Counted from the stretch's first letter, positions 10,064 to 18,134 are shown. The stretch: DNA of 32,602 nt from Candidatus Uhrbacteria bacterium (GCA_943359525.1 CALRHV010000010.1:1-32602), one strand, 5' to 3'. Notes: generated by a model not told the origin, from the sequence alone. A program made the numbers and translations.

Positions 10064-10095
10064 CAACCCTAAGGGTTGGTCAACGCTAAGGGTTG
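10064..10095 (+). repeat. 32-bp REP-like quasi-palindromic repeat, solo copy
   Basis: CAACCCTAAGGGTTGGTCAACGCTAAGGGTTG; 30/32 identical to the copy at 19097-19128. Confidence 0.85.
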
Positions 10096-10185
10096 AATAA
10101 CAAAATCCTCGACGAAACGTCAATTTCACTGTATTCTCACCAGGATAGTTTCACCATTCATCAACTCCGATCCCAGGAAATCACC

Positions 10186-10461
10186 ATGGTCGTTTTCACC
10201 AAAAACGCCGTCGATGCTGCCGTTCGCAAAATTCTCGTGAGCGCGCCTAGCCTCGCGGTCGCAAGAAAACAAGTGGAGGAGATGGTCAAACGAGAACTCC
10301 CGAAAGGGGCATACTCGTGCTTCACTCCGAGTGTCCTCTTTAAAAAGGACGGCACACGCACAACTCGCCTCACTCTTAGCGAGAGTAGGGATGCGAGCCT
10401 GGACCGACTCCTTCACATTTATGTGATCATCGCTCCCAGTGAAGTCTCCATCGGATCATGA
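10186..10461 (+). CDS. Small hypothetical protein (91 aa)
   Basis: ATG at 10186: MVVFTKNAVDAAVRKILVSAPSLAVARKQVEEMV...; followed by a strong terminator. Confidence 0.6.
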   Translation: MVVFTKNAVDAAVRKILVSAPSLAVARKQVEEMVKRELPKGAYSCFTPSVLFKKDGTRTTRLTLSESRDASLDRLLHIYVIIAPSEVSIGS

Positions 10462-10497
10462 TCGAGGTCACCACCACGCCTCGCCCCACGTGAGTCG

Positions 10498-10547
10498 ACA
10501 AACCCCAGCTCGAGGGCCGTCGTCTCAACGCGGGGTTTGTTTTTTTG
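10498..10547 (+). terminator. Rho-independent terminator
   Basis: ACAAACCCC ... GGGGTTTGT followed by T-run. Confidence 0.75.
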
Positions 10548-10584
10548 GGAGTATAGTAATCCACGGAGGAGACAGGAGGAACAA

Positions 10585-11076
10585 ATGGTCAATCTTCTGT
10601 CTTTAGGCGTCATCATCACACTCATCGGCTGCGGCCAAGGAGAAACGACGGATCACATCCGCGGAGATCGTTACGCGGGAGAGATCGAGGGATGGAGGCT
10701 CGCGGATAGCGTGAAGGAAATAGAGCCGTCAACGCTCACAGTGGATTTCTCCGCCTGCGATGGCAACGGGCAATGCGCAGAGATCAACTTTGACGGCGAA
10801 CTCACCGTCATTGGAATCACGGTTCGCGACAGTGCTGCGCAAATGGTGCACGACGTCATCGTCGATGGAGACGCGCTCTTCTGCGAAACGGAGGCGGGCG
10901 AGTTCACCTTGACCATCGATGGCACGTTCACCAGAGATCGCACCGCACTCGATGCATCGGTATCAACGCCGGTGTTTGGTCAACCGGTCTTCCTAGGCTC
11001 CGTACACCTGGTTCGTCAAGAACCCGAAGATACGACCGGCGACACGAGTAGCGACACTGGTGACAACACCGACTAA
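10585..11076 (+). CDS. Putative lipoprotein
   Basis: MVNLLSLGVIITLIGCGQGE: lipobox LIGC; SD GGAGACAGGAGGAAC; acidic Thr/Asp-rich C-terminus. Confidence 0.65.
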   Translation: MVNLLSLGVIITLIGCGQGETTDHIRGDRYAGEIEGWRLADSVKEIEPSTLTVDFSACDGNGQCAEINFDGELTVIGITVRDSAAQMVHDVIVDGDALFCETEAGEFTLTIDGTFTRDRTALDASVSTPVFGQPVFLGSVHLVRQEPEDTTGDTSSDTGDNTD

Positions 11077-11087
11077 CAACGCGACGA

Positions 11088-11134
11088 CGCCCGGCTCTCT
11101 CTTCACCGAGGGGGCCGGGCGCACTGTTTTTTTT
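11088..11134 (+). terminator. Rho-independent terminator
   Basis: CGCCCGGC ... GCCGGGCG then TTTTTTTT. Confidence 0.8.
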
Positions 11135-11203
11135 AAGAGCATACGAAACGCCGAATCCCTTTACAGAGATTCGGCGCGCGTCGTTGTGACCGAGAAGCAT
11201 TGT

Positions 11204-11536
11204 TTAGATCAGACCGAGTAGATGCTCAGCCGCAGTACACACGTAGTGACACAGCTGATCCTGCCAGATCTTTTTGATCGTCCCCCTTCCCTTCAAGTAA
11301 TCGACGAGCGCGTGGAGCGCCATGTGGATCACCAGTCCGTACCACGTGATGCGGAACCCGGGCACCGCCACGAGAAGCATGAACGGCGAGGCCTGCGTGA
11401 TGACGTGATAAAACAGCACCTCCCTGTCCTTCGCTTTTTCCATCGCCATCCACGCGCTTTGAAACGCGAAGTCGCCAATGTTGTGGCACGCGAAGAGCAC
11501 CGCGAGGTACTGCCAAAGTTCGAGTTGACCGGCCAT
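11204..11536 (-). CDS. DUF3307-like small membrane protein
   Basis: CHNIGDFAFQSAWMAMEKAKDREVLFYHVITQ...HMALHALVDYLKGRG...WQDQLCHYV resembles the H-GDF-Q / H-LIDY-K / DQ-H pattern of DUF3307. Confidence 0.6.
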   Translation of the reverse strand: MAGQLELWQYLAVLFACHNIGDFAFQSAWMAMEKAKDREVLFYHVITQASPFMLLVAVPGFRITWYGLVIHMALHALVDYLKGRGTIKKIWQDQLCHYVCTAAEHLLGLI

Positions 11537-11604
11537 GGAACACCTCCTGGATGAGTGTTCGATAGTGAGTATCTATCCACAACCACAATGTTCCGAGAGC
11601 ATCT

Positions 11605-11656
11605 GTCGGCGTACGCGACGACATCGTCGGCGTACGCGACGACATCGTCGGCGTAT
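11605..11656. repeat. 21-bp tandem direct repeat (2 full copies plus partial third)
   Basis: GTCGGCGTACGCGACGACATC at 11605-11625 and 11626-11646, then GTCGGCGTAT; each unit contains the palindrome GCGTACGC. Confidence 0.9.
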
Positions 11657-11715
11657 CTGTCGTCTATACGGACAACAGTTTGACTTCTGTACTCACAGCG
11701 CTATGGTGATGATGT

Positions 11716-12477
11716 ATGCGTATGTCATCCTCGAAAGAACTGAATCGTGCTCTTGTTGCATTCGGGTTCGACGATAAAGAAGCATTGCTCTACCTCGCAG
11801 GCATCGAACTTGGCGAAGCAACCGTGCTCGAACTTTCGCGGCTGACGAAGCTTCCACGAACCACGTTGTATCTGATGTTGGAAAGTTTGTGTCGTCGAGG
11901 ATATTTCCGATTGAAGAATCTGCAGGGAAGAAAAAAATTCGTCGCGAATCCTCCTGATCTTTTCGTGAAACATCTCGCGGATCGCCAAGAGAAGTTTCGC
12001 GAAATCCTTCCAATGTTCGAAGCGCTCAAAGCAAACGATCCCGGATCCGTTGGCGTGACCATCTACGAAGGCACCGAAGGGTTTAAACAGTTCTGGCAAC
12101 AAATTTTCCGATCGGGCGTAAAAGAATATTGCCTACTCACAACGGGTGTACACATGCTCGACTACGTCAAAGAACCGTATTTGATGAAACATATTATCGA
12201 CGAACGCTTACGACGTGGCATTCGCAGTCGTCAACTCGTCGTTGAAACCGCAGAATCGAAAAAGTTTGTACGGCGCGATTCCTCCGAGCTTCGCGAATCC
12301 CGATTCCTTCCACCGAACGCACAAATCCCCGCAACGATGCTGCTCTTCGGCAACGACGTTGCATTCATCACCACACGAAAAGAAAACTCAGTCATTCTCG
12401 TGACGAGTGGAGACGTGTCCGTCACACTTCGAACAATGTTCGAACTTTTGTGGAGCGGCGCAAGATTGACAGTCTAA
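11716..12477 (+). CDS. TrmB-family-like transcriptional regulator
   Basis: N-terminal wHTH (GFDDKEALLYLAGIELGEATVLELSRLTKLPRTTLYLMLESLCRRGYF) plus C-terminal TrmB-like region (IYEGTEGFKQFWQQIF...). Confidence 0.8.
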   Translation: MRMSSSKELNRALVAFGFDDKEALLYLAGIELGEATVLELSRLTKLPRTTLYLMLESLCRRGYFRLKNLQGRKKFVANPPDLFVKHLADRQEKFREILPMFEALKANDPGSVGVTIYEGTEGFKQFWQQIFRSGVKEYCLLTTGVHMLDYVKEPYLMKHIIDERLRRGIRSRQLVVETAESKKFVRRDSSELRESRFLPPNAQIPATMLLFGNDVAFITTRKENSVILVTSGDVSVTLRTMFELLWSGARLTV

Positions 12478-12536
12478 ATGAACGCACTGTAGGAAAAATA
12501 TCTTAAAACGAATTCGGAGTATCATTGTTTCATTAT

Positions 12537-13580
12537 ATGCTTTCAACATTCCAAAAATTCTTTGTAGGGGCGACCGTAATCACCATGGCAGTTACTGTGG
12601 GTATATTCGTATTTTTCAGCATGTCGCCACTTCCATCAAAAATAACCAACACCATTGTCGACGAAGCACCTGTAAATACAGACGATAACGACGGCACCAC
12701 AACGCTCACAGACAATGGGTCTGCCAGCATTCCTACCATTTATGTTTCCATAGTTACGCACGTTGAGGAACCAAACGGACAACCCATTCATCCCGATTTC
12801 ACGAAAAACAAAGAAGCATTCTTTACCTACCGCGATGCATTTGTGACATTTGCCGACATGCTGTACGACCTACACGTTTCATACGACTGGCAGTCGGACT
12901 GGAATCTTCTCCTTGCTGCAACAATGTTTGACAACGGCACACCATCTACAAATAATAAGAATTTCGTACAATATTTCTCTGAAAATCTTGGAATGCCCCT
13001 TAACCCTCACGCGCACGAAACGCAATACAACTATGCGGACGTTGCCGCGCTCATTGCAAAACTTGGCGTGGAACCAGGAGGTGTTGTTGGAGGCTATCTT
13101 GTCTCGCCACCAAGACTCTCAAAACTTGAATACTTACGCGCGCCAATTACCGGCAACTTCTACGACTACACATGGCAGGCAGAGATTCTCTGGGGCGGCG
13201 GCACACAGGGCCACGTCAACGATACAAATGCCTCTGGCGTTTGGCGCCCCACCAATACAAGATACATCACAACACACGACGAAAACGGAACGCTCCCGAA
13301 CGTTGGTACATACCTTTCCACCTGGAAAGGACTCGATGATCTCCTCGCCCTTCAAGCCGCAGGAAAACTCATCAAAGGACGCATCTACACCGCAACCGTC
13401 TTCGCACCACCGGCGGAAATTCTTATCGAAGAAGGACGAGAGGAGACCCGCGCGCACATTGCCGCACTCCAAAATGAAATCGCCGACGGCCGCGTCGTAT
13501 TCGCAAGCATCGAAGACGTCGTAAAAATCTGGGAAGAGCGATACGACGGCGAACCAAACGTGTATCAGGAACCGGAATAA
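12537..13580 (+). CDS. Membrane-anchored protein, possible polysaccharide deacetylase/glycosidase-like barrel
   Basis: N-terminal TM segment; THVEE and HAHE motifs in an alpha/beta-looking domain; start ATG 12537 (TTG 12525 in the track). Confidence 0.5.
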   Translation: MLSTFQKFFVGATVITMAVTVGIFVFFSMSPLPSKITNTIVDEAPVNTDDNDGTTTLTDNGSASIPTIYVSIVTHVEEPNGQPIHPDFTKNKEAFFTYRDAFVTFADMLYDLHVSYDWQSDWNLLLAATMFDNGTPSTNNKNFVQYFSENLGMPLNPHAHETQYNYADVAALIAKLGVEPGGVVGGYLVSPPRLSKLEYLRAPITGNFYDYTWQAEILWGGGTQGHVNDTNASGVWRPTNTRYITTHDENGTLPNVGTYLSTWKGLDDLLALQAAGKLIKGRIYTATVFAPPAEILIEEGREETRAHIAALQNEIADGRVVFASIEDVVKIWEERYDGEPNVYQEPE

Positions 13581-13599
13581 CTCTCCTCACGGTCTCCCA

Positions 13600-14406
13600 T
13601 TACTCCAACGATCGTTTAATTGCGCCTACTTTTTCCTCTTCTTCCCGTCGCCTTGCCATTCGGAGTGCCTCTTGCATGTCTTTCTCCGCCTTAATCTTCA
13701 CAACATTTTCTTCAGCGACTTCGTCAGCTAAGCGCTTTTGTTTTTCAGGATTTGATCCGATACTCAGAACTTTGAATCTCGATTTTTCTAGAATTTTTAC
13801 AGTGTCCTCAGATTCTTTAATGAGTTTTTTTATATTGTCTGCTATGTTAGGTTTTTGTAAATCAGTACTCAACAGCGTTATTTTGTCCTTCGCTGCCTTC
13901 AACGAGGCATCGATCATTGGCAGAAATTCATCACCAAATGTTTTATATAATTCCTCTACTCCGAGTTCTGCTACTCCCTCCGCGATCAAATAACCGTCTA
14001 TACTTGTTTTAAGCTGCTGTTCTCCTCGATCCCATGAGCCTTGGTGCCCATTCAAGCCTTCATCGATAGCTTTCGTCATGGATTCAACACACTCCTCAAA
14101 AGAATAGAACGAACCCCCTCTACTAGACGGGCGTTCCTCTTGCCCTGGCTTCAACTCTCTTTTCGCGAGTTTTCCTGCGAGCTCGTTCCAGCCTGTAAGC
14201 ACAAGACCGTCGCGTAATTCTTTTCCTAATTCATGCATCTTCTCGTGTCGTCTAACATCTAAACCCTCCTGGCGCGCGCGTTTCGTGCTCCCAACTAACG
14301 AGCCCTGTTCCTCAAGTTCGGCACTAGATAATGGAACTCGCCTTCCTACAAATGTATTGCCAGTTTCCGTGGCAGTTTTATCGATAACAATTTTATCAAA
14401 TTTCAT
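13600..14406 (-). CDS. Hypothetical protein, helical/charged
   Basis: Long ORF; ATG at 14406 (MKFDKIVIDKTATETGNTFV) more likely than TTG at 14451. Confidence 0.6.
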   Translation of the reverse strand: MKFDKIVIDKTATETGNTFVGRRVPLSSAELEEQGSLVGSTKRARQEGLDVRRHEKMHELGKELRDGLVLTGWNELAGKLAKRELKPGQEERPSSRGGSFYSFEECVESMTKAIDEGLNGHQGSWDRGEQQLKTSIDGYLIAEGVAELGVEELYKTFGDEFLPMIDASLKAAKDKITLLSTDLQKPNIADNIKKLIKESEDTVKILEKSRFKVLSIGSNPEKQKRLADEVAEENVVKIKAEKDMQEALRMARRREEEEKVGAIKRSLE

Positions 14407-14458
14407 AAATGCAACTTTTATTCTCAAGAATCTTTCAGTCTTTCTTTTCAATTATCCA

Positions 14459-14468
14459 CCCCCCCCCC
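14459..14468. repeat. Homopolymer tract C10 (G10 on the minus strand)
   Basis: ATTATCCA-CCCCCCCCCC-GCATTTCC. Confidence 0.9.
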
Positions 14469-14503
14469 GCATTTCCAGCAAACAGTTATGGGGATAACAA
14501 AAC

Positions 14504-14522
14504 CGACCTCACTTTGAGGTCG
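14504..14522 (-). terminator. Hairpin downstream of higA
   Basis: CGACCTCA-CTT-TGAGGTCG, minus strand followed by GTTTTG; related to the fusA terminator at 15200-15241. Confidence 0.6.
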
Positions 14523-14544
14523 ATGATGTGTATTTTTGTATAGG

Positions 14545-14850
14545 CTATGCGGAAATAAAGTCGAATCGCTGTATTTCTTTTTCAATACGCTTCCCCGATG
14601 CATCCTGTTCAAGAAGCAGCTCATATCGAGACTGAAGATTCGTCCAAAATTCTGCAGAAGTTCCGAAGTAGGCTGCGAATCGGAGTGCGGTATCTGCAGA
14701 AACAGAACGATTACCATGAACGATTTCATTGATTCGACGAGCGGGGACATTAATGTTTTTCGCAAGACGGTACTCAGTGATCGCTAATGGCTTCAAAAAT
14801 TCCTCACTGAGAACTTCGCCTGGATGAATCGGTGAGATTTTAGTGATCAT
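14545..14850 (-). CDS. higA: HigA-type XRE/HTH antitoxin
   Basis: MITKISPIHPGEVLSEEFLKPLAITEYRLAKNINVPARRINEIVHGNRSVSADTALRFAAYFGTSAEFWTNLQ. Confidence 0.93.
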   Translation of the reverse strand: MITKISPIHPGEVLSEEFLKPLAITEYRLAKNINVPARRINEIVHGNRSVSADTALRFAAYFGTSAEFWTNLQSRYELLLEQDASGKRIEKEIQRFDFISA

Positions 14851-14854
14851 ATAT

Positions 14855-15133
14855 TTAGTGATAATCCTCAATCTGAACTTCGTATGCATTTCCATCTTTC
14901 CAGGCAAAACAGATTCGCCACTGATCGTTAATCCGGATACTGTAATATTCCGATCGTTTTCCTTGAAGCTTCTCTAATCTATTTCCCGGAGGGATCTTGA
15001 GATCCGATATCGATATTGCCGCGTGAAGCATTTCCAATTTTCGCAAGACTATTCGTTCAAATTTCTCAAATATTTTTACGCGTTCTCGAAGGAATATCTT
15101 CTCCGTTTCATCATTCCCAAAAGTTTGAATCAT
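14855..15133 (-). CDS. higB: HigB/RelE-family toxin
   Basis: MIQTFGNDETEKIFLRERVKIF...LHAAISISDLKIPPGNRLEKLQGKRSEYYSIRINDQWRICFAWKDGNAYEVQIEDYH. Confidence 0.93.
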   Translation of the reverse strand: MIQTFGNDETEKIFLRERVKIFEKFERIVLRKLEMLHAAISISDLKIPPGNRLEKLQGKRSEYYSIRINDQWRICFAWKDGNAYEVQIEDYH

Positions 15134-15160
15134 ACGCAGACAAAAATCATTCCTTACCAG

Positions 15161-15189
15161 ATAGTAACGTATAACGTTACTATTGTCAA
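15161..15189 (-). promoter_or_regulatory. higBA promoter with 21-bp operator palindrome
   Basis: Minus: TTGACA (15184-15189), 17-nt spacer, TACTAT (15161-15166); TAGTAACGT-ATA-ACGTTACTA at 15162-15182. Confidence 0.75.
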
Positions 15190-15199
15190 TAGTTCTATC

Positions 15200-15241
15200 A
15201 AAAACATCACCGACCTCATTGCTGAGGTCGGTGATGTTTTT
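15200..15241. terminator. Bidirectional rho-independent terminator of fusA
   Basis: AAAAACATCACCGACCTCA-TTGC-TGAGGTCGGTGATGTTTTT: perfect 19-bp stem. Confidence 0.9.
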
Positions 15242-15258
15242 GACGAATAATTGATCAA

Positions 15259-17346
15259 TTATTTTCCCGTCCGTGCTTCGACAATTGTCTTTGCCACATT
15301 GTTTGGCACTTCCATGTACTGACCGAACTCCATGGAGTAGCTTGCTCTGCCCTGGGTCATCGATCGGAGTGATGTAGAGTAGCCGAACATTTCTGCGAGA
15401 GGAACAAGGGCCTTTACGAACTTGATGTTTCCGCGGTCTCCCATTTCCAGGATTTGTCCGCGCTTTCCGTTCAAGTCGCCCACGACGGATCCCATGAACT
15501 CGTCTGGAGTAACCGCTTCCACTTTCATCATTGGCTCAAGCAATACTGGCTTTGCTTCCTTGACGGCAGCTTGGAATGCCATGCTTCCTGCCATTTTGAA
15601 GGCTGCTTCGTTGGAGTCCACGTCGTGGTAGCTTCCGTCGAATACAGTAACTTTGATGTTGATGAGTGGGAACCCTGCAATCGCACCGCGGTCCATAGAT
15701 TCACGAGCGCCTTTTTCAATTGCTGGAATGTATTCGCGAGGGATGCTTCCGCCCTTTGTTTCTTCAAAGAACTCGAAGTTCTTTGCATCTTCCCCGGTAG
15801 CTGGCTCCACACGCAACCAACAATGTCCGTACTGACCACGTCCACCAGATTGCTTGATGTATTTTCCTTCACCTTCAGCTTCAGCACGAATCGTTTCGCG
15901 GTAGGCTACCTGCGGGCGACCAACGTTCGCTTCCACACCGTATTCGCGCTTCATGCGGTCCACCATAATTTCCAAGTGGAGTTCTCCCATTCCAGCGATA
16001 ATCGTCTGGTTGGAATCTGGATCTGTGTGCACGTGGAATGTTGGGTCTTCTTCCTTAAGCTTCTGAAGTGCCATGCCCATCTTTTCCTGATCGCTCTTCG
16101 TTTTTGGTTCAAGTGCCTGAGAAATAACAGGCTCAGGGAACGTAATCGATTCAAGCACTACCGGATGATCTGCGTCACAAAGCGTGTGGCCTGTTGTTGT
16201 GCTCTTCAAGCCAACGGCTGCAGCGATTTCTCCAGCGAACACCTCCTCTACGTCCTCGCGGCTGTTTGCGTGCAAACGAACGATGCGAGAAATACGCTCT
16301 TTTTCACCGGTTGCAGAGTTCAATACGTATGTTCCAGCCTTTACCGACCCTGAGTACACACGGAAGAACGCAAGCTTTCCCACAAATGGATCTGCTGCAA
16401 TCTTGAACGCGAGCGCCGCAAATGGAGCGCTGTCTTTTGGTGGACATTCAATAAGAATGTCATGATCATCTGGATCAAAACCACTGATTGGTGGGACGTC
16501 CAACGGCGACGGCAAGTAGTCGACAACTGCGTCAAGCATCTGTTGAACACCTTTATTCTTGAGAGCGGAGCCACAAAGAATTGGGAAAATTTTCAACGAG
16601 ACAACGCCCTTGCGAAGCGCAACCTTCAGTTCTGGCACTGGAATTTCTTCACCAGCGAAGAACCGGTCGAGCAAGGCCTCGTCTTCTGCGACGATAGCCT
16701 CAACCAAATTCTTACGATATTCCTCAGTCTTTTCTTTATACTCTTCTGGGACTTCAATTTCATCCACAACCTTTCCCATGTCGTCCTTGTAAATGAATGC
16801 CTTACGCAACAACAAGTCGATAATACCAACGAAATCACTCTCAACGCCGATTGGCAATTGAATTGGGTATGCATTTGGTGCCAAGCGCTTGCGAATAGAA
16901 TCGACGTCCTTGTAGAAGTCGGCGCCAGTACGGTCGAGCTTGTTGATGAAACATACGCGAGGAACATGGTACTTGTCGGCCTGGTGCCAAACCGTTTCAG
17001 ACTGTGGTTCTACGCCAGCAACACCGTCGAACACCGTTACGCCACCGTCGAGCACGCGAAGTGAGCGCTCCACCTCCACGGTGAAGTCCACGTGTCCAGG
17101 GGTATCGATGATGTTAATGCGATGATCCTTCCAGAAACATGTGGTCGCAGCAGCCGTAATGGTGATTCCACGTTCCTGCTCCTGTTCCATCCAGTCCATG
17201 GTTGCCTCACCTTCATGCACTTCACCAATTTTGTGTTTCTTTCCAGTGTAATACAACACGCGCTCCGTTGTGGTGGTTTTTCCCGCATCGATGTGCGCAA
17301 TGATTCCGATGTTCCGAACCCGTTCCAATGGATAATCACGGTTCAT
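15259..17346 (-). CDS. fusA: Elongation factor G (start trimmed to [10 protein letters not shown])
   Basis: [52 protein letters not shown]... Confidence 0.99.
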   Translation of the reverse strand: MNRDYPLERVRNIGIIAHIDAGKTTTTERVLYYTGKKHKIGEVHEGEATMDWMEQEQERGITITAAATTCFWKDHRINIIDTPGHVDFTVEVERSLRVLDGGVTVFDGVAGVEPQSETVWHQADKYHVPRVCFINKLDRTGADFYKDVDSIRKRLAPNAYPIQLPIGVESDFVGIIDLLLRKAFIYKDDMGKVVDEIEVPEEYKEKTEEYRKNLVEAIVAEDEALLDRFFAGEEIPVPELKVALRKGVVSLKIFPILCGSALKNKGVQQMLDAVVDYLPSPLDVPPISGFDPDDHDILIECPPKDSAPFAALAFKIAADPFVGKLAFFRVYSGSVKAGTYVLNSATGEKERISRIVRLHANSREDVEEVFAGEIAAAVGLKSTTTGHTLCDADHPVVLESITFPEPVISQALEPKTKSDQEKMGMALQKLKEEDPTFHVHTDPDSNQTIIAGMGELHLEIMVDRMKREYGVEANVGRPQVAYRETIRAEAEGEGKYIKQSGGRGQYGHCWLRVEPATGEDAKNFEFFEETKGGSIPREYIPAIEKGARESMDRGAIAGFPLINIKVTVFDGSYHDVDSNEAAFKMAGSMAFQAAVKEAKPVLLEPMMKVEAVTPDEFMGSVVGDLNGKRGQILEMGDRGNIKFVKALVPLAEMFGYSTSLRSMTQGRASYSMEFGQYMEVPNNVAKTIVEARTGK

Positions 17347-17364
17347 AATATAAAATGATTTTAC

Positions 17365-17489
17365 AGAGGGCTTCTCAGTTGCGACGAGTTTGGGTGCGCG
17401 GCAAGGAAAGTTTCCGAGACGTACTTCATGGTACGTTGAGGAAATTTCCGATGGCGCAAGCCCAAAATCGGCCAACTGAGGAAGCCTCT
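17365..17489 (-). repeat. Palindromic element A, ~125-bp imperfect hairpin between rpsG and fusA
   Basis: Arms AGAGGCTTCCTCAGTTGGCCGATTTTGGGCTTGCGCCATCGGAAATTTCC... with loop GTAC-CATGAA-GTAC on the minus strand; overlaps the rpsG stop codon. Confidence 0.85.
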
Positions 17490-17955
17490 ATCGGGCGAGG
17501 TGAGCAAAAGCGCGGTTCGCCTCTGCCATTCGTTGTACGTCCAATTTCTTCTTCACCGCATCTCCTTCATTCTTGGATGCTGCAATCAACTCTTCTGCGA
17601 GCTTCTCGCACATTGGGCGACCCTTTTTTCCACGAGCAGCAACAAGGATCCAACGATATGCCAAGGCATAACGGCGATCGCCACGCACTGGCATTGGCAC
17701 CTGGTAGTTTGCACCACCAACGCGCTTGCTCTTCACTTCCACTGCTGGAGTGACGTTCTTAATTGCGGTGTCGAACACTTCCAATGGATCAGCCTTGGTT
17801 TCTTCGGCAATGATGTCGAATGCGTCGTACACAATTCCGCGAGCAATGGACTTCTTTCCACTTTCCATGACGTAATTGACTAACTTAGCAACCAAAACGC
17901 TCCCGTATTTTGCATCAGGAGCTAAGTTGCGCTTAGGAGCGGCTTTACCACGCAT
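17488..17955 (-). CDS. rpsG: 30S ribosomal protein S7
   Basis: [46 protein letters not shown]... Confidence 0.97.
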   Translation of the reverse strand: MRGKAAPKRNLAPDAKYGSVLVAKLVNYVMESGKKSIARGIVYDAFDIIAEETKADPLEVFDTAIKNVTPAVEVKSKRVGGANYQVPMPVRGDRRYALAYRWILVAARGKKGRPMCEKLAEELIAASKNEGDAVKKKLDVQRMAEANRAFAHLAR

Positions 17956-17964
17956 ATTATATTG

Positions 17965-18087
17965 CGGATGAATCTATTTGGCCGATTTTGGACTTGCACC
18001 ATCGGAAACTCGCTCATCGTACCGTGAAGTACGTTTCGCGAGATTTCCTCGATGCGCATCCAAACTCGTCTCAAATATATTCATCCG
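17965..18087 (+). repeat. Palindromic element B, ~123-bp imperfect hairpin between rpsL and rpsG; same family as element A, opposite orientation
   Basis: CGGATGAATCTATTTGGCCGATTTTGGACTTGCACCATCGGAAACTCGC... with loop GTAC-CGTGAA-GTAC on the plus strand. Confidence 0.85.
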
Positions 18088-18096
18088 GTAGTTATC

Positions 18097-18134
18097 GATA
18101 CTGTTCTTCCCACGTGGGTGTGGTACTCAGTATC
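18097..18134. other. Additional hairpin in the rpsL-rpsG spacer
   Basis: GATACTG ... CAGTATC enclosing the palindrome CCCACGTGGG. Confidence 0.5.

Noticed and set aside
11226-11645. ORF with MSSRTPTMSSRTPT repeats
   Set aside because: Overlaps the better DUF3307-like ORF in another frame; the peptide repeat is just translation of the 21-bp promoter-region iterons.
11605-11656. CRISPR-like array
   Set aside because: Units are directly abutting with no spacers, and no cas genes are nearby.
15454-16353. 299-aa plus-strand ORF antisense to fusA
   Set aside because: Antisense shadow of a strongly conserved gene; Cys/His/Phe-rich composition typical of spurious ORFs.
17365-18087. Elements A/B as integron attC sites
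   Set aside because: Size and bulged hairpin form are reminiscent, but no GTTRRRY/RYYYAAC boxes at the ends, no integrase, and rpsG is not a cassette gene.
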